The notes beneath the pieces are model-generated. The model was not told the DNA's origin. It worked only from the letters and a program-made list of their open reading frames with translations, and ran no database searches. DNA of 64,000 nucleotides from Nonomuraea sediminis. Its GTDB lineage: Bacteria; Actinomycetota; Actinomycetes; Streptosporangiales; Streptosporangiaceae. Location: the NCBI RefSeq assembly GCF_018531495.1, contig NZ_JAHDTI010000007.1, positions 558,001 through 622,000 of the forward strand, given 5' to 3'. The translations under genes were made by a program, and so were the position numbers. Positions within the stretch are counted from its first letter, which is position 1. Every line of letters begins with the position of its first letter. Below are positions 8,764-16,734 of the stretch, in pieces.

Positions 8764-9318
8764 CTGCTGCTAGGGGATCCGCCGGAAGCGTAGTGGTACC
8801 GTTTCCTGCTGTGTGTCGCTGGGACTGCGCTGCGCGATCAGGGATGCTGAGCCGCTGGTGCACGGAATATCAGCACAACGCCCCCTGCAGCGGCACATCC
8901 TCGTAGGACAAGTCGGCGTAAACGCGGCCAAGCCCCGCAGAAGGTCGGCTGGACGCTGCTGGATGAGTGCAGTCGGTGCGTGTCGGCAGTCAGTTTGGGC
9001 AGGAGCCGCGCCGCTTCGGTCGGATCCGGCCTGCTGCCCTCCGTGGACGGCGGCGATGCCCACCGGTGGACAGATGGCATCGCGAAGCCACATCGTGAAT
9101 CGAGGCGACCATGAGCACATTGGGAAGCCGCAAATTGTGCTCAAGCCGTGACGAGCAATGCGTGTTCGCCCAGGCCTATGCCGCCCAGTGTTACCTCTGG
9201 CCGAGTTCCTCGAGCCGCCGTCCCTCATGAAATTCCAGGCTTCTCGTTCGTCTCTGAATGACCGGCGCCGTGATCCTTCAAGCAGTTCCGCTGTCAACCG
9301 ACCGGTTATGGATCGTCA
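8764..9318. other. No supportable gene
   Basis: This 555-bp stretch has open frames on both strands but none with recognisable protein features, a ribosome site or sensible composition. It separates the TIR gene from the lipoprotein gene and may be decayed sequence. Confidence 0.5.
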
Positions 9319-11019
9319 ATGCGAGCCCGTCACCGTCAGCTCATGCCCTCGAGAACCCTGGCGGCCCTGACGGTCGCCGTGATGCTCACAGCGACCGCGT
9401 GCTCGGACACCGAGGACAGCGGCGGCAAAGGAAAGCTGACCCACGGAACGGCCATCGACGACGCCCCCACGGGGAAGCTCATCGCCGACAGCGGCTTCCG
9501 ACCTGAGATCGACGGTTTCGGGTTCGAGAACTACGGCGGCGGGGACGAGACCAACCTGACCTCCCAGGAGGTCCACAACCTGTTCGGCGACGCCGTCTGC
9601 ATCGACGCGGAAACCGAGTCCTGCGAGCTCATCCCGCAGGCCGAGGCGTGGATGGAGCACACCAACAAGTCCATGGACGGCGGCCATTGCTACGGCATGT
9701 CGCTGACCAGCCTCCAAATGTGGCAACAGACGCTCAACGCCTCGGACTACGGCGCCGACACCACCCCGGAGCTGGCGAAAGAGGACAACCAGCCCCTCCA
9801 GAGCGTCATCGCCCAGAACTTCGCTGCCCAGTACGGCGCCGGCGTGAAGCAGCAAATGATCAAGGGCACGCCGAGCCAGATCGTCGACCGCCTCATCCAA
9901 GCCTGGTCCGCCGAGGAGAAGGAGGGCATGTCGCTCGGCTTCTACAAACGCGACGGCTCCGGCGGCCATGAGATCACGCCTTACGCGATCGAGAAGGCCG
10001 GCGACGGGCAGGTCAACATCCTGGTGTACGACAACAACTACCCGGGCGTCACGCAGAAGGTCAGGGTTGATCTGACGCGCGACACCTGGGAGTACAAGAC
10101 CACCACCAAACCCGGCGAACCCGTCGACCTCTATGAGGGCGACGCCGAAACCGGCACCCTGGAACTGACCCCTGCCGAGGCCGTCACCGAGACCCAGCCG
10201 TGCTCCTTCTGCGGCAGGAACGACGACGGCGAGCAGAGCGGCAAGGGCTCCGCCAAGGGCGGACCGGCCGCCGACACCAAGCTCGTCTACCTGGACGGCG
10301 ACGCCGCCAACCACCCGCACCTGCTCCTGACCGACGACGCCGGCCACAGAACTGGCTACATCGACGGCAAACTGGTGAACGAGATCCCTGGCGCCGCGGT
10401 CAGCAAGCCCAAGGGCGGCAAACCCGGCGACGACCCCGAACCCGAGTACACCATTCCCGGCGACGACCACGTCACCATCACCGTGGACGGCGGCCACCTG
10501 ACCAAGAACGTGAAGGACGTCCAGGTGGGCATCATCTACGACGCCTTCGACGTCGCCGCGGAGCAGATCGAGCTCCGCAAGGGAGCCAAGGACATCTTCG
10601 ACGTCAGTGCCGACATGAGCAAATTCAGCTACACCGCCAGCGACACGGTCTCTCCCGTCGTCCACTTCGGCGCCAGCGTCTCCGACGACGAGTACCTCAC
10701 CTTCAACGTCTCCAACTCCGCCGACGTCGCCGGTAGCACGATGAGCGCCGAACTTCCCCTGGACGGCAAGCGCTTCGGACGCTTCATCCTGGACACCAGC
10801 AAGGTCAAGGGCGACAGCGCAGCCTATGGCATCGAGGTCATCTATCAGGACAAGAAGGACGAGATCCGGTTCACCACGGACGACGTGGAGATGAACACCG
10901 GCGCCAAGGCCGCCGTCCGCTGGGACAAGGTGGATGAGAAGCGGCCGTACATGCCTTTGCTGGTTCAGGATGCGGGCGGGAAGACTTGGAGCAAGCTCGA
11001 ACCGGTGGTCAATGATTGA
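9319..11019 (+). CDS. Secreted lipoprotein with a cysteine-peptidase-like triad
   Basis: A 566-residue predicted lipoprotein: n-region MRARHRQ, hydrophobic core, then TATAC with the lipid-modified cysteine at residue 28. The segment GGHCYGMS (C124), GGHEITPYAIE (H217) and LVYDNNYPG (D238) has the spacing and local patterns of a papain-like Cys-His-Asp enzyme. Residues 300-566 are rich in aspartate and glycine and look like beta-sandwich domains with no catalytic motif. A CSFCG pair lies near residue 295. ATG 9343 is a possible alternative start. No neighbour hints at the substrate. The triad is my inference from the sequence. Confidence 0.75.
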   Translation: MRARHRQLMPSRTLAALTVAVMLTATACSDTEDSGGKGKLTHGTAIDDAPTGKLIADSGFRPEIDGFGFENYGGGDETNLTSQEVHNLFGDAVCIDAETESCELIPQAEAWMEHTNKSMDGGHCYGMSLTSLQMWQQTLNASDYGADTTPELAKEDNQPLQSVIAQNFAAQYGAGVKQQMIKGTPSQIVDRLIQAWSAEEKEGMSLGFYKRDGSGGHEITPYAIEKAGDGQVNILVYDNNYPGVTQKVRVDLTRDTWEYKTTTKPGEPVDLYEGDAETGTLELTPAEAVTETQPCSFCGRNDDGEQSGKGSAKGGPAADTKLVYLDGDAANHPHLLLTDDAGHRTGYIDGKLVNEIPGAAVSKPKGGKPGDDPEPEYTIPGDDHVTITVDGGHLTKNVKDVQVGIIYDAFDVAAEQIELRKGAKDIFDVSADMSKFSYTASDTVSPVVHFGASVSDDEYLTFNVSNSADVAGSTMSAELPLDGKRFGRFILDTSKVKGDSAAYGIEVIYQDKKDEIRFTTDDVEMNTGAKAAVRWDKVDEKRPYMPLLVQDAGGKTWSKLEPVVND

Positions 11020-11240
11020 CCCGTTCGAGGCAGGTGGAGATCTTGGTGTTGCTACCTCCTTTGGTGACGTAGGCCGCCCAATACAATTCCATGGATATCA
11101 AGCCCAGCAGGTGCACCCGGCCGCCGTCGGCGCGGCGAGCGCCCTTAAGGGTCTTGCCGTCAGCGGCGTATCTGACCAGCAGGCCACCGATCCGCATCTG
11201 GTCGCGCCGGGCGGCACGACGGGCCTCGCGCGCATGACAG
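11012..11240 (-). pseudogene. ISAs1-family transposase fragment
   Basis: On the minus strand the frame reads YAADGKTLKGARRADGG and RVHLLG, the conserved DGKTLRGA..VHLL block of ISAs1-type (DDE_Tnp_1-associated) transposases. A garbled continuation, VTKGGSNTKISTCL, recalls the family K-SNEI region. Both ends are missing. Confidence 0.6.
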
Positions 11241-11363
11241 GACCCCGCCCAGGGCGGTAGCGCAGATGGAGCGCGGTCGCACCGAATGCCTCACACGGGT
11301 CGAGCTTTACCGGTCACTGACTCGACCGGCAGCAATTCAGTGTGTTGAGGAAGGGGTTGCGTG

Positions 11364-11525
11364 ATGGGCGAATTGATCGTCTCTTGGACGATCAAGAAGG
11401 CAGAGCAGGCGGATGCGGTGGATGCGTGGCTGGAGGCGCTGGACGGCTGGGAGGTGTCGGGCCGCGTAGGGGTTCGGCCGGTGGAGCCGCCTGAGCCCAA
11501 CAGCTTTTCGACGCCGTCACCGTGA
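11364..11525 (+). CDS. Small hypothetical protein (53 aa)
   Basis: The ORF starts ATG at 11364 with GAGGAAGG about 9 bases upstream and encodes MGELIVSWTIKKAEQADAVD, then AWLEALDGWEV, with a proline-rich tail. It is acidic and soluble and resembles no family I know. The ribosome site and codon-like composition support translation. The 240 bp after it (11526-11767) hold no gene I can support. Confidence 0.4.
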   Translation: MGELIVSWTIKKAEQADAVDAWLEALDGWEVSGRVGVRPVEPPEPNSFSTPSP

Positions 11526-11767
11526 CGTCCTGAGCTGCTGACGGATAAGCGGCCACGACCTCAGGTTGGAAAGGTGGTCGAGTAAGGGGTTCGGCACGCT
11601 CGGCGCGCCTTCGATGCCGAGCGTGGCGTACCCCTTGGCCGGATCGTCGCTGACCGTAAGGATCGAACCTCCGCGCTCATGGGCACTCAGTCGGTGAGGC
11701 CACGCAGTTCGGCCTCGATCGGCTTCGGCGGCCGACGACTTGAGCCGGTCACGACCATGGAGAGGGT

Positions 11768-12064
11768 TCAGGCGCTCTCGGCTGTCGTCAGGTGACGGAT
11801 CGTGAACGGTGCCGCGAGGAGGTCGTTCAGCACGCCAACGACGTGCTTGAAGTGCGGTGTTGTGAAATGGAACTCCAGTGCCTCGCGGCTGGTCCACTCC
11901 TCGATGATCACCATTCGTTCCGGGCGGTTCGGATCGGCGTACGGTTCGTAGGCAAGGCAGCCCTCCTCTTCGGCGGAAGGTTCGATCATGGCTTCGAGAG
12001 CGGTGCGCAGGTCGTCCTCGCGGCCTGGCTTGGCCTCGAATGCGGCGATGACGGTTAGTGTCAT
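11768..12064 (-). CDS. ABM-domain monooxygenase-like protein
   Basis: A 98-residue antibiotic-biosynthesis-monooxygenase (dimeric alpha/beta barrel) protein. MTLTVIAAFEAKPGREDDL is the first strand-helix, EEGCLAYEPYADPNRPERMVIIEEWTS is the central block, and HFTTPHFKHV is the last helix. Members oxidise quinones or polyketide intermediates without cofactor, or serve as heme or stress proteins. It lies 12 bp behind a second ABM gene, so the two are probably co-transcribed and may form a heterodimer. Confidence 0.88.
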   Translation of the reverse strand: MTLTVIAAFEAKPGREDDLRTALEAMIEPSAEEEGCLAYEPYADPNRPERMVIIEEWTSREALEFHFTTPHFKHVVGVLNDLLAAPFTIRHLTTAESA

Positions 12065-12076
12065 GTCGAAATCTCC

Positions 12077-12382
12077 TCAGGCGGTCGTCTTGTCTTCGAT
12101 GCGGGTGCCCTTGATCAGCCAAACGGGGCCTTCGGCGAAGTCCTGGATGATCTCGAAGAAGCGGGCGAAGTGCGGCCCCTTGGCGTGCACGTCGAAGGCC
12201 GCCTCGTCGTCGTAGGCCTCGTTGAGGTAGAACCGGTTGGGGTTGTCGGCGTCGGCGATGAGCTCGAAGCGGCGGGTGCCCGGCTCGTCCGTGGCCGAGT
12301 TGCGGCCGTCCTCCAGCGCGGCGGCGACGAACTCGGCGCGGCGGTCCGCGGGGACATCGAAGCTGACGGCGATGTGGTACAT
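12077..12382 (-). CDS. ABM-domain monooxygenase-like protein
   Basis: A 101-residue ABM-fold protein (MYHIAVSFDVPADRRAEFV ... DEPGTRRFELIADADNPNRF ... AKGPHFARFF). It is the first gene of a two-gene unit and is divergent from the XRE regulator at 12508. It has the usual small size for the family and no signal peptide. Two adjacent ABM proteins under one regulator suggest a detoxifying function toward a quinone-like or aldehyde compound; this is inference. Confidence 0.87.
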   Translation of the reverse strand: MYHIAVSFDVPADRRAEFVAAALEDGRNSATDEPGTRRFELIADADNPNRFYLNEAYDDEAAFDVHAKGPHFARFFEIIQDFAEGPVWLIKGTRIEDKTTA

Positions 12383-12507
12383 GGGATCTCTCCTGGGTTT
12401 GTGCTGACGTCGTAGATCCTGCTGCGGCCGCCATCGGCTACCCAGGGCGGAGATTTACCTGGGGGCCGCCAAACCTAGGTCTGCCAGACCCCCCTTACGG
12501 TGATGGA
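12383..12507. promoter_or_regulatory. Divergent promoter region with small palindromes
   Basis: Contains the inverted repeat CCCAGG-N11-CCTGGG (12441-12463) and the perfect palindrome ACCTAGGT (12473-12480), both close to the XRE start. Operator function is inferred from position. Confidence 0.35.
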
Positions 12508-13332
12508 GTGGACAACAGAGCTGAACTTGGCGCCTTTCTCCGCTCGCGGCGTGCGCGCCTCAAGCCCGAGGACGCCAGGCTCGGCAGCGGGTACGGCAAG
12601 CGCCGCCGCGTACCCGGGCTACGCCGCGAGGAGCTCGCCCAGCTCGCGGGCGTGAGCGTGGACTACTACACCCGGTTCGAGCAGGGCCGCAACGGCGGCG
12701 TGTCGGACTCGGTCATCGACGCCGTGGCCGCCGCCCTGCAGTTGACCGAGGCGGAGCGGGCGCACCTGTACAACCTCGCCCGGCCTTCCGCCAGGCCGCC
12801 TGCCCGCCAGACGCCCAGCCCGGGGCAGCTCCGGCTCCTGGCCGGCATGGCCGAGATACCCGCCTACCTCGTCGGCCGGCGCACCGACATCCTCGCCTGG
12901 AACCCGCTGTACGCCGAGCTGCTCGGATCGGCCACCGCGGTGCGGCGCAACACCGCCTGGCTGGTCTTCCTCGACGAACAGGTCCGCGCCCGGTACGTGA
13001 ACTGGGAGGTCAAGGCCAGAAACGTGGTCGCCTACCTGCGCAGGGACCACGGACGACACCCGGGTGACGCGGCGTTCGCCGCGCTGATCGAGGAGCTGTC
13101 CGCGGGCAGCGCGGACTTCCGACGGCTCTGGGCCGAACAGGAGGTGGCCGACCGAGTCGGCGGCGAGTACCGGATGCGCCACCCGGCGGTCGGAGAGCTC
13201 ACCCTGTCCTTCGAAAGCTTCCAAGCCAGCGGGGACCCTGACATCAGCCTGATCGCCTACACCGCGGAACCCGGCTCGGCGTCCGCGACCGCCCTGGAGG
13301 ACCTTGCCAAGCGGGTCGACACCACGACCTGA
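12508..13332 (+). CDS. XRE-family regulator with MmyB-like ligand domain
   Basis: A 274-residue regulator with a GTG start. An N-terminal XRE helix-turn-helix (about residues 8-75: LGAFLRSRRARL, VPGLRREELAQLAGVSVDYYTRFEQGR) is followed by the MmyB-like sensor domain (PAYLVGRRTDILAWNPLYAEL, later ELTLSFESFQASGDPDISLIAYTAEPGS), the typical actinobacterial arrangement. It is divergent from the two ABM genes and is their likely repressor or activator. Members of this group often respond to fatty acids or redox-active compounds. Confidence 0.92.
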   Translation: MDNRAELGAFLRSRRARLKPEDARLGSGYGKRRRVPGLRREELAQLAGVSVDYYTRFEQGRNGGVSDSVIDAVAAALQLTEAERAHLYNLARPSARPPARQTPSPGQLRLLAGMAEIPAYLVGRRTDILAWNPLYAELLGSATAVRRNTAWLVFLDEQVRARYVNWEVKARNVVAYLRRDHGRHPGDAAFAALIEELSAGSADFRRLWAEQEVADRVGGEYRMRHPAVGELTLSFESFQASGDPDISLIAYTAEPGSASATALEDLAKRVDTTT

Positions 13333-13447
13333 GCTCATCCGCTACATCGAAGGGTTCTACAACCGGCGACGCCTGCACTCGGCGCTCGGCTACCGGCCAC
13401 CCCTTGAAGTGCTCAACGAGTCCCTTTCATCCCAAACAGCCGCATAG
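13331..13447 (+). pseudogene. IS3-family transposase C-terminal fragment
   Basis: In frame from 13331: LIRYIEGFYNRRRLHSALGY, then RPPLEVLNES and a TAG at 13445. YN-x-x-RLHSALGY-x-P is the classic C-terminus of IS3 OrfB. Nothing else of the element remains. It overlaps the last codon of the XRE gene, so the insertion or deletion joint is at that stop. Confidence 0.85.
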
Positions 13448-13510
13448 GCTATGCCCATAAAGTGGCTGTCCGGAATCACCGTGGCCTCTCAGAACCTGGA
13501 ATCGGCCGTG

Positions 13511-14809
13511 TCAGGCTGTGGGGTGGCCCTCCTCCCAGCTTGGCCGCCCGGCCCGCAACGTCCCGATGTGGTGTGAACGGTCGACCAGGTGCGCGATGTC
13601 CGCGTAGGGGTCGGCGTCGAGCAGTAGCGCGTCGGCGACGGATCCGGCAGTGATCGTACCCGGTGACGTCGTTTGCTGGCCGATCTTCTCGGCCGAATGA
13701 CGGGTGCCGGCCGCCAAGACCGCGGGCATCGGCAGACCGGCTTTCGCCAGCAAGCGCAGTTCGCGCAGCAAAGCGACGGGCGGCGCGGGCAGCAGCATGG
13801 CCACATCGCTGCCCGCGGAGATCTTCACTCCCGCGTCGTGCATCAGGGCCAGCGTGCGCATCGCATAGTCGAAACGGACACGGGATTCCCGCGCGGAATG
13901 CCGGGGGAACTCGCGTCCGTAGATCGGGCGGCTGGTGATCTGCGGGATGTCCTCGTGCGTGGCGAAGCCGTCGTCGACCAGTTGCCGCAAGTAGCTAGCA
14001 TCGCCGTTGTTCGCGATCTGTTCCCAGGTGACCAGGGTGGGGCAGTAATAGGTGTTCGTCTCCGCCAGCAGTGCGGCGACATCGCGGGCCTCCGCGGTAC
14101 TGCTGGGGTCCTGCGGCCGGAAAGCGTGTTCGATGCCGTCCGCGCCGGATGCCACCGCCTCCTCCAGATCGGTGCGCTCGTGGACGTGCACGAGCACCTT
14201 CTTGCCCTTCTCGTGCGCGGCCGCGACGATGGCTTTGAGGGCATCAAGGGGCAGCTTGTCCGGAGCGCTGGGTTCGCCGTCGTAGATGCACTTGATGAAG
14301 TCGACCTGGTCGGCCAGCTCCAGTGCTTGACGATAGGCGACGTCGGCGTTGTCGGTCTGGTAGGCGATGGAGGCACGCTTCGGATCACTCAGGACCGGCC
14401 ACCCCTCGATCCCGGTGAACACCGGCCCGGCGAAGAACAACCTGGCGGCGGCGTCGGTGGCGGTGCTGCGATAGTCGCGGACCGCGAGTTCGATGTCCAG
14501 TGGACCGCCGAGGTTGACGACGCTGGTCACCCCGACATCCAGGAAGTCGGTGAGTAGCTGGGAGACGTACTTCGCGCGCTTGTTCTCGGGCTTGGAGTAG
14601 GCGTGTCCGCTCAGGTGGGTGTGACTCTCCCACAGGCCCGGCACCAGGTAGCCGCCCCGAGCGTCGATCACGGGATCCTCGCCGGCCGCTGGCCGCGCGT
14701 CAGCGGCCGGGCGGATAGCTGTGAACCGCCCGTCGGTCACCACTACTTCGGCATCGGCGATCGGCGCGGTTGCCTGTCCGTCGATGACGGTCACATTACG
14801 GATGATCAC
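13511..14809 (-). CDS. Amidohydrolase (imidazolonepropionase-like)
   Basis: A 432-residue metal-dependent hydrolase. It has the N-terminal beta-sandwich (MIIRNVTVIDG), the first metal motif SHTHL (H63, H65), FIKCI with the candidate carbamylated lysine, VLVHVHE and GIEHAF histidines, and AGSDVA aspartate near the C-terminus. It belongs to the prolidase/imidazolonepropionase-like branch, which includes enzymes acting on cyclic amides, dipeptides and organophosphates. No signal peptide is seen. It is divergent from the MarR gene at 14913, with three operators between them. Confidence 0.88.
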   Translation of the reverse strand: MIIRNVTVIDGQATAPIADAEVVVTDGRFTAIRPAADARPAAGEDPVIDARGGYLVPGLWESHTHLSGHAYSKPENKRAKYVSQLLTDFLDVGVTSVVNLGGPLDIELAVRDYRSTATDAAARLFFAGPVFTGIEGWPVLSDPKRASIAYQTDNADVAYRQALELADQVDFIKCIYDGEPSAPDKLPLDALKAIVAAAHEKGKKVLVHVHERTDLEEAVASGADGIEHAFRPQDPSSTAEARDVAALLAETNTYYCPTLVTWEQIANNGDASYLRQLVDDGFATHEDIPQITSRPIYGREFPRHSARESRVRFDYAMRTLALMHDAGVKISAGSDVAMLLPAPPVALLRELRLLAKAGLPMPAVLAAGTRHSAEKIGQQTTSPGTITAGSVADALLLDADPYADIAHLVDRSHHIGTLRAGRPSWEEGHPTA

Positions 14810-14837
14810 GTGTGTTCCCCTGTCTGGATGACCAACT

Positions 14838-14900
14838 GCATAGGCTCCTATGCATTCAGGACCGTATAGGTGCCTATGTAATAGGTCAATAGGGTCCTAT
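14838..14900. promoter_or_regulatory. Triple palindromic operator between amidohydrolase and marR
   Basis: Three copies of ATAGG-N2-CCTAT occur at 14840-14851 (extended to GCATAGGCTCCTATGC, 14838-14853), 14866-14877 and 14889-14900, plus a half-site ATAGG at 14881. Their centres are 26 and 23 bp apart. They fill the 103-bp gap between the divergent genes and are the natural binding sites of the MarR product. Confidence 0.75.
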
Positions 14901-14912
14901 ACACTTCGTGGC

Positions 14913-15422
14913 GTGACGCTCCCCAGGTTCGACTCCGCGCCAGCCGCGTTGATCAACATCGCCTCGCGTGCGTTGTCCCGGGTCAACGACCGGCGACTGC
15001 GACCGCTGGGGCTGACCTTCGCGCAGATGCCCGTGCTGGCGGCGCTGAGCAAGGCCGACGCGCTCTCTCAAAAGGAATTGGCGGTGCTGGCCCGGATCGA
15101 GCAGCCGTCCATGGCCCAGCTGCTCGCCCGGATGGACCGCGACGGTCTCATCCGGCGCACCCCCGCCGAGCATGATCGACGGGTCAGCCTGATCTCGCTG
15201 ACCGAGGACGGCCTGGCAAAGCTCACACAGGTGCACTCGGTGCTGTTCGAGACCAACGATCAGGCGTTGCGAGGCTTCAGCGCCGAAGAGGTCGATCTCC
15301 TTCTGGACCTACTGAGAAGGCTTGTCGCCAATCTCAAGGAGAATCCGGCCGACAGCGCGCCCGATGCCGCAGCCACTAGTCCCGCATTCACCGAGGATCA
15401 CGTGCCCGACCACCGGTCGTGA
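14913..15422 (+). CDS. MarR-family transcriptional regulator
   Basis: A 169-residue MarR protein. The core motifs are LGLTFAQMPVLAAL, LSQKELAVLARIEQPSMAQLLARMDRDGLIRR and the wing EHDRRVSLISLTEDG. The GTG at 14913 is preferred; the longer frame from 14850 would read through the operators. It probably autoregulates and controls the divergent amidohydrolase through the ATAGG repeats. Confidence 0.9.
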   Translation: MTLPRFDSAPAALINIASRALSRVNDRRLRPLGLTFAQMPVLAALSKADALSQKELAVLARIEQPSMAQLLARMDRDGLIRRTPAEHDRRVSLISLTEDGLAKLTQVHSVLFETNDQALRGFSAEEVDLLLDLLRRLVANLKENPADSAPDAAATSPAFTEDHVPDHRS

Positions 15423-15571
15423 TCGGGCGGCGAGCGAAGTCGACGAGGTCTGGCGCCGGCCGCGGCGGGCAAGCGGTCACCTGTGTTGCTGGCGCAGCAC
15501 TATGCGGCATCCTGTGGGGCGCCAGAAGTCGTGTGCGGGGCGGTTGACCTGCTCATCTACCATCGAAGCTC

Positions 15572-15953
15572 ATGGTCCCTCGGCTGTTGTCTCTGATCTT
15601 TGTTCGTCTGATCGGCTGGCTGATGCTGCTGGCCCGGAGCGAAGCGTCCAAGGGCCTGGAAATCTTGGTGCTGCGCCATGAGATCTCCGTGCTGCGGCGC
15701 CAGACTGCCCGCCCACGTCCGGACTGGGCCGACCGAGCGGTCTTGGCCGCGCTGATCAGAGTGCTACCGGCCTGGCTGCGCCGCCACCGCATCGTGTCAC
15801 CCGGCACGGTGCTGTCCTGGCACCGTCGTCTGGTCGCACGGCACTGGACACACCCGGCCAAGCACGGCCGCCGATCCCCGACGAGATCCGCCAACTGGTG
15901 ATCCGGCTGGCGCGGGAGAATCCCCGCTGGGGTCATCGCCGGATCCAGGGTGA
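15572..15953 (+). pseudogene. Integrase-type transposase N-terminal fragment, frameshifted
   Basis: Begins MVPRLLSLIFVRLIGWLMLL with KGLEILVLRHEISVLRRQ, the family N-terminus. The frame shifts near 15860, after which RPPIPDEIRQLVIRLAREN and PRWGHRRIQGE (HTH region) is read. It is then cut by the left end of an IS4-like element at about 15954. Confidence 0.8.
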
Positions 15954-16620
15954 GGGGGCTTCACCCAAGGCCAGGTGGTTAAGGCTTTCGTGGTGCCGTC
16001 AAGCAGGTGAGTTCTCAGGACATAGGGACGGAGATCCCGTAGAACGGTGATCTTCCACAACCAGCCGTCGAAGAACTGGATCTCCGTTGATCGCCGAGTA
16101 TGCCAGCTCTGCTGTTTCCCGCGCTGTCGAGACGGACTCTTTGCCCCGTTCAGTAGCCGAGAGAGTGTTCGCTCCCGGGCACTTGGGTGAGCTGACCGCG
16201 CTCGTGCCGTTCGAGCTCGTCGATGCGGTCCTTGATGAGACACGCAACGTGCAGCGTCGCCTGCGTGGTCTGCCCTCGCGTGTCGGGGTCTATTTCCTGC
16301 TGGCGATGTGCCTGTTTCCCGAGGTCGGCTACCTGCTGGTGTGGCAGAAGCTGATGGCCTCGCTGACCACCCAGGTCGTGACTCCCGGAGCGCGATTCGG
16401 GCCTACCACACGGTCTCCTTCGACGGCTGCAGCTCGCTCAAGACCCCCGACACCGCCCGCAACCGAGCCTGGCTCGGCAGCCCCGGCCACAGCGGCTACC
16501 CCCTGCTGGAGCTGATGACGCTCGTCGAGACCGGAACCCGCGCCCTGTTCGGCGCGGTCTTCGGCCCCACCGGCGAAGGCGAGACCGGCTACGCCCGGCG
16601 CCTGGCCTTGGGAGTTGCCC
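15954..16620 (+). pseudogene. IS4-family element with internally deleted transposase
   Basis: A non-coding left end of about 130 bp (also present at 40935-41068) precedes a TTG-initiated frame at 16087. This encodes the IS4 N-terminal domain: LPRSVAERVFAPGHLGEL, VPFELVDAVL, then GVYFLLAMCLFPEVGYLLVWQKL. Near 16385 the frame changes and sequence is missing. It resumes with HTVSFDGCSSLKTPDT, ARNRAWLGSPGHSGYPLLEL and TLVETGTRALFGAVFGP, then stops matching near 16610. The catalytic core is lost. Confidence 0.8.
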
Positions 16621-16673
16621 CGGTTCAGTAGACACATCAGGGCTTGCGACTACACACACCTGCCACCCCCGAA

Positions 16674-16711
16674 GTCACCACTCAGTGACGAAAAGCAACA
16701 CGAGTGGTGAC
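16674..16711 (-). terminator. Hairpin terminator of the rhamnosidase operon
   Basis: Perfect 10-bp stem GTCACCACTC / GAGTGGTGAC with an 18-nt loop, beginning 20 bases beyond the rhamnosidase stop on the minus strand. It would end transcription leaving the 16.7-23.3 kb operon. Confidence 0.55.
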
Positions 16712-16734
16712 CGCAAGCCTCACAACCAGCTCAC
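16710..16734. repeat. Left copy of a 25-bp inverted repeat flanking the catabolic island
   Basis: The 25 bases here (core CCTCACAACCAGCTCAC) are the exact reverse complement of 36801-36825. The copy overlaps the stop codon of the rhamnosidase gene. The right copy begins immediately after the stop of the acyl-CoA synthetase gene. The two copies bracket about 20.1 kb. Confidence 0.85.

Noticed and set aside
8770..9297. Minus-strand 175-codon open frame
   Set aside because: Cys/Arg/Pro-rich translation without domain, ribosome site or partner; not called.
9316..10665. Minus-strand 449-codon open frame
   Set aside because: It is antisense to the lipoprotein gene whose lipobox and triad are convincing; the opposite frame is Val/Gly/Asp-rich with no domain.
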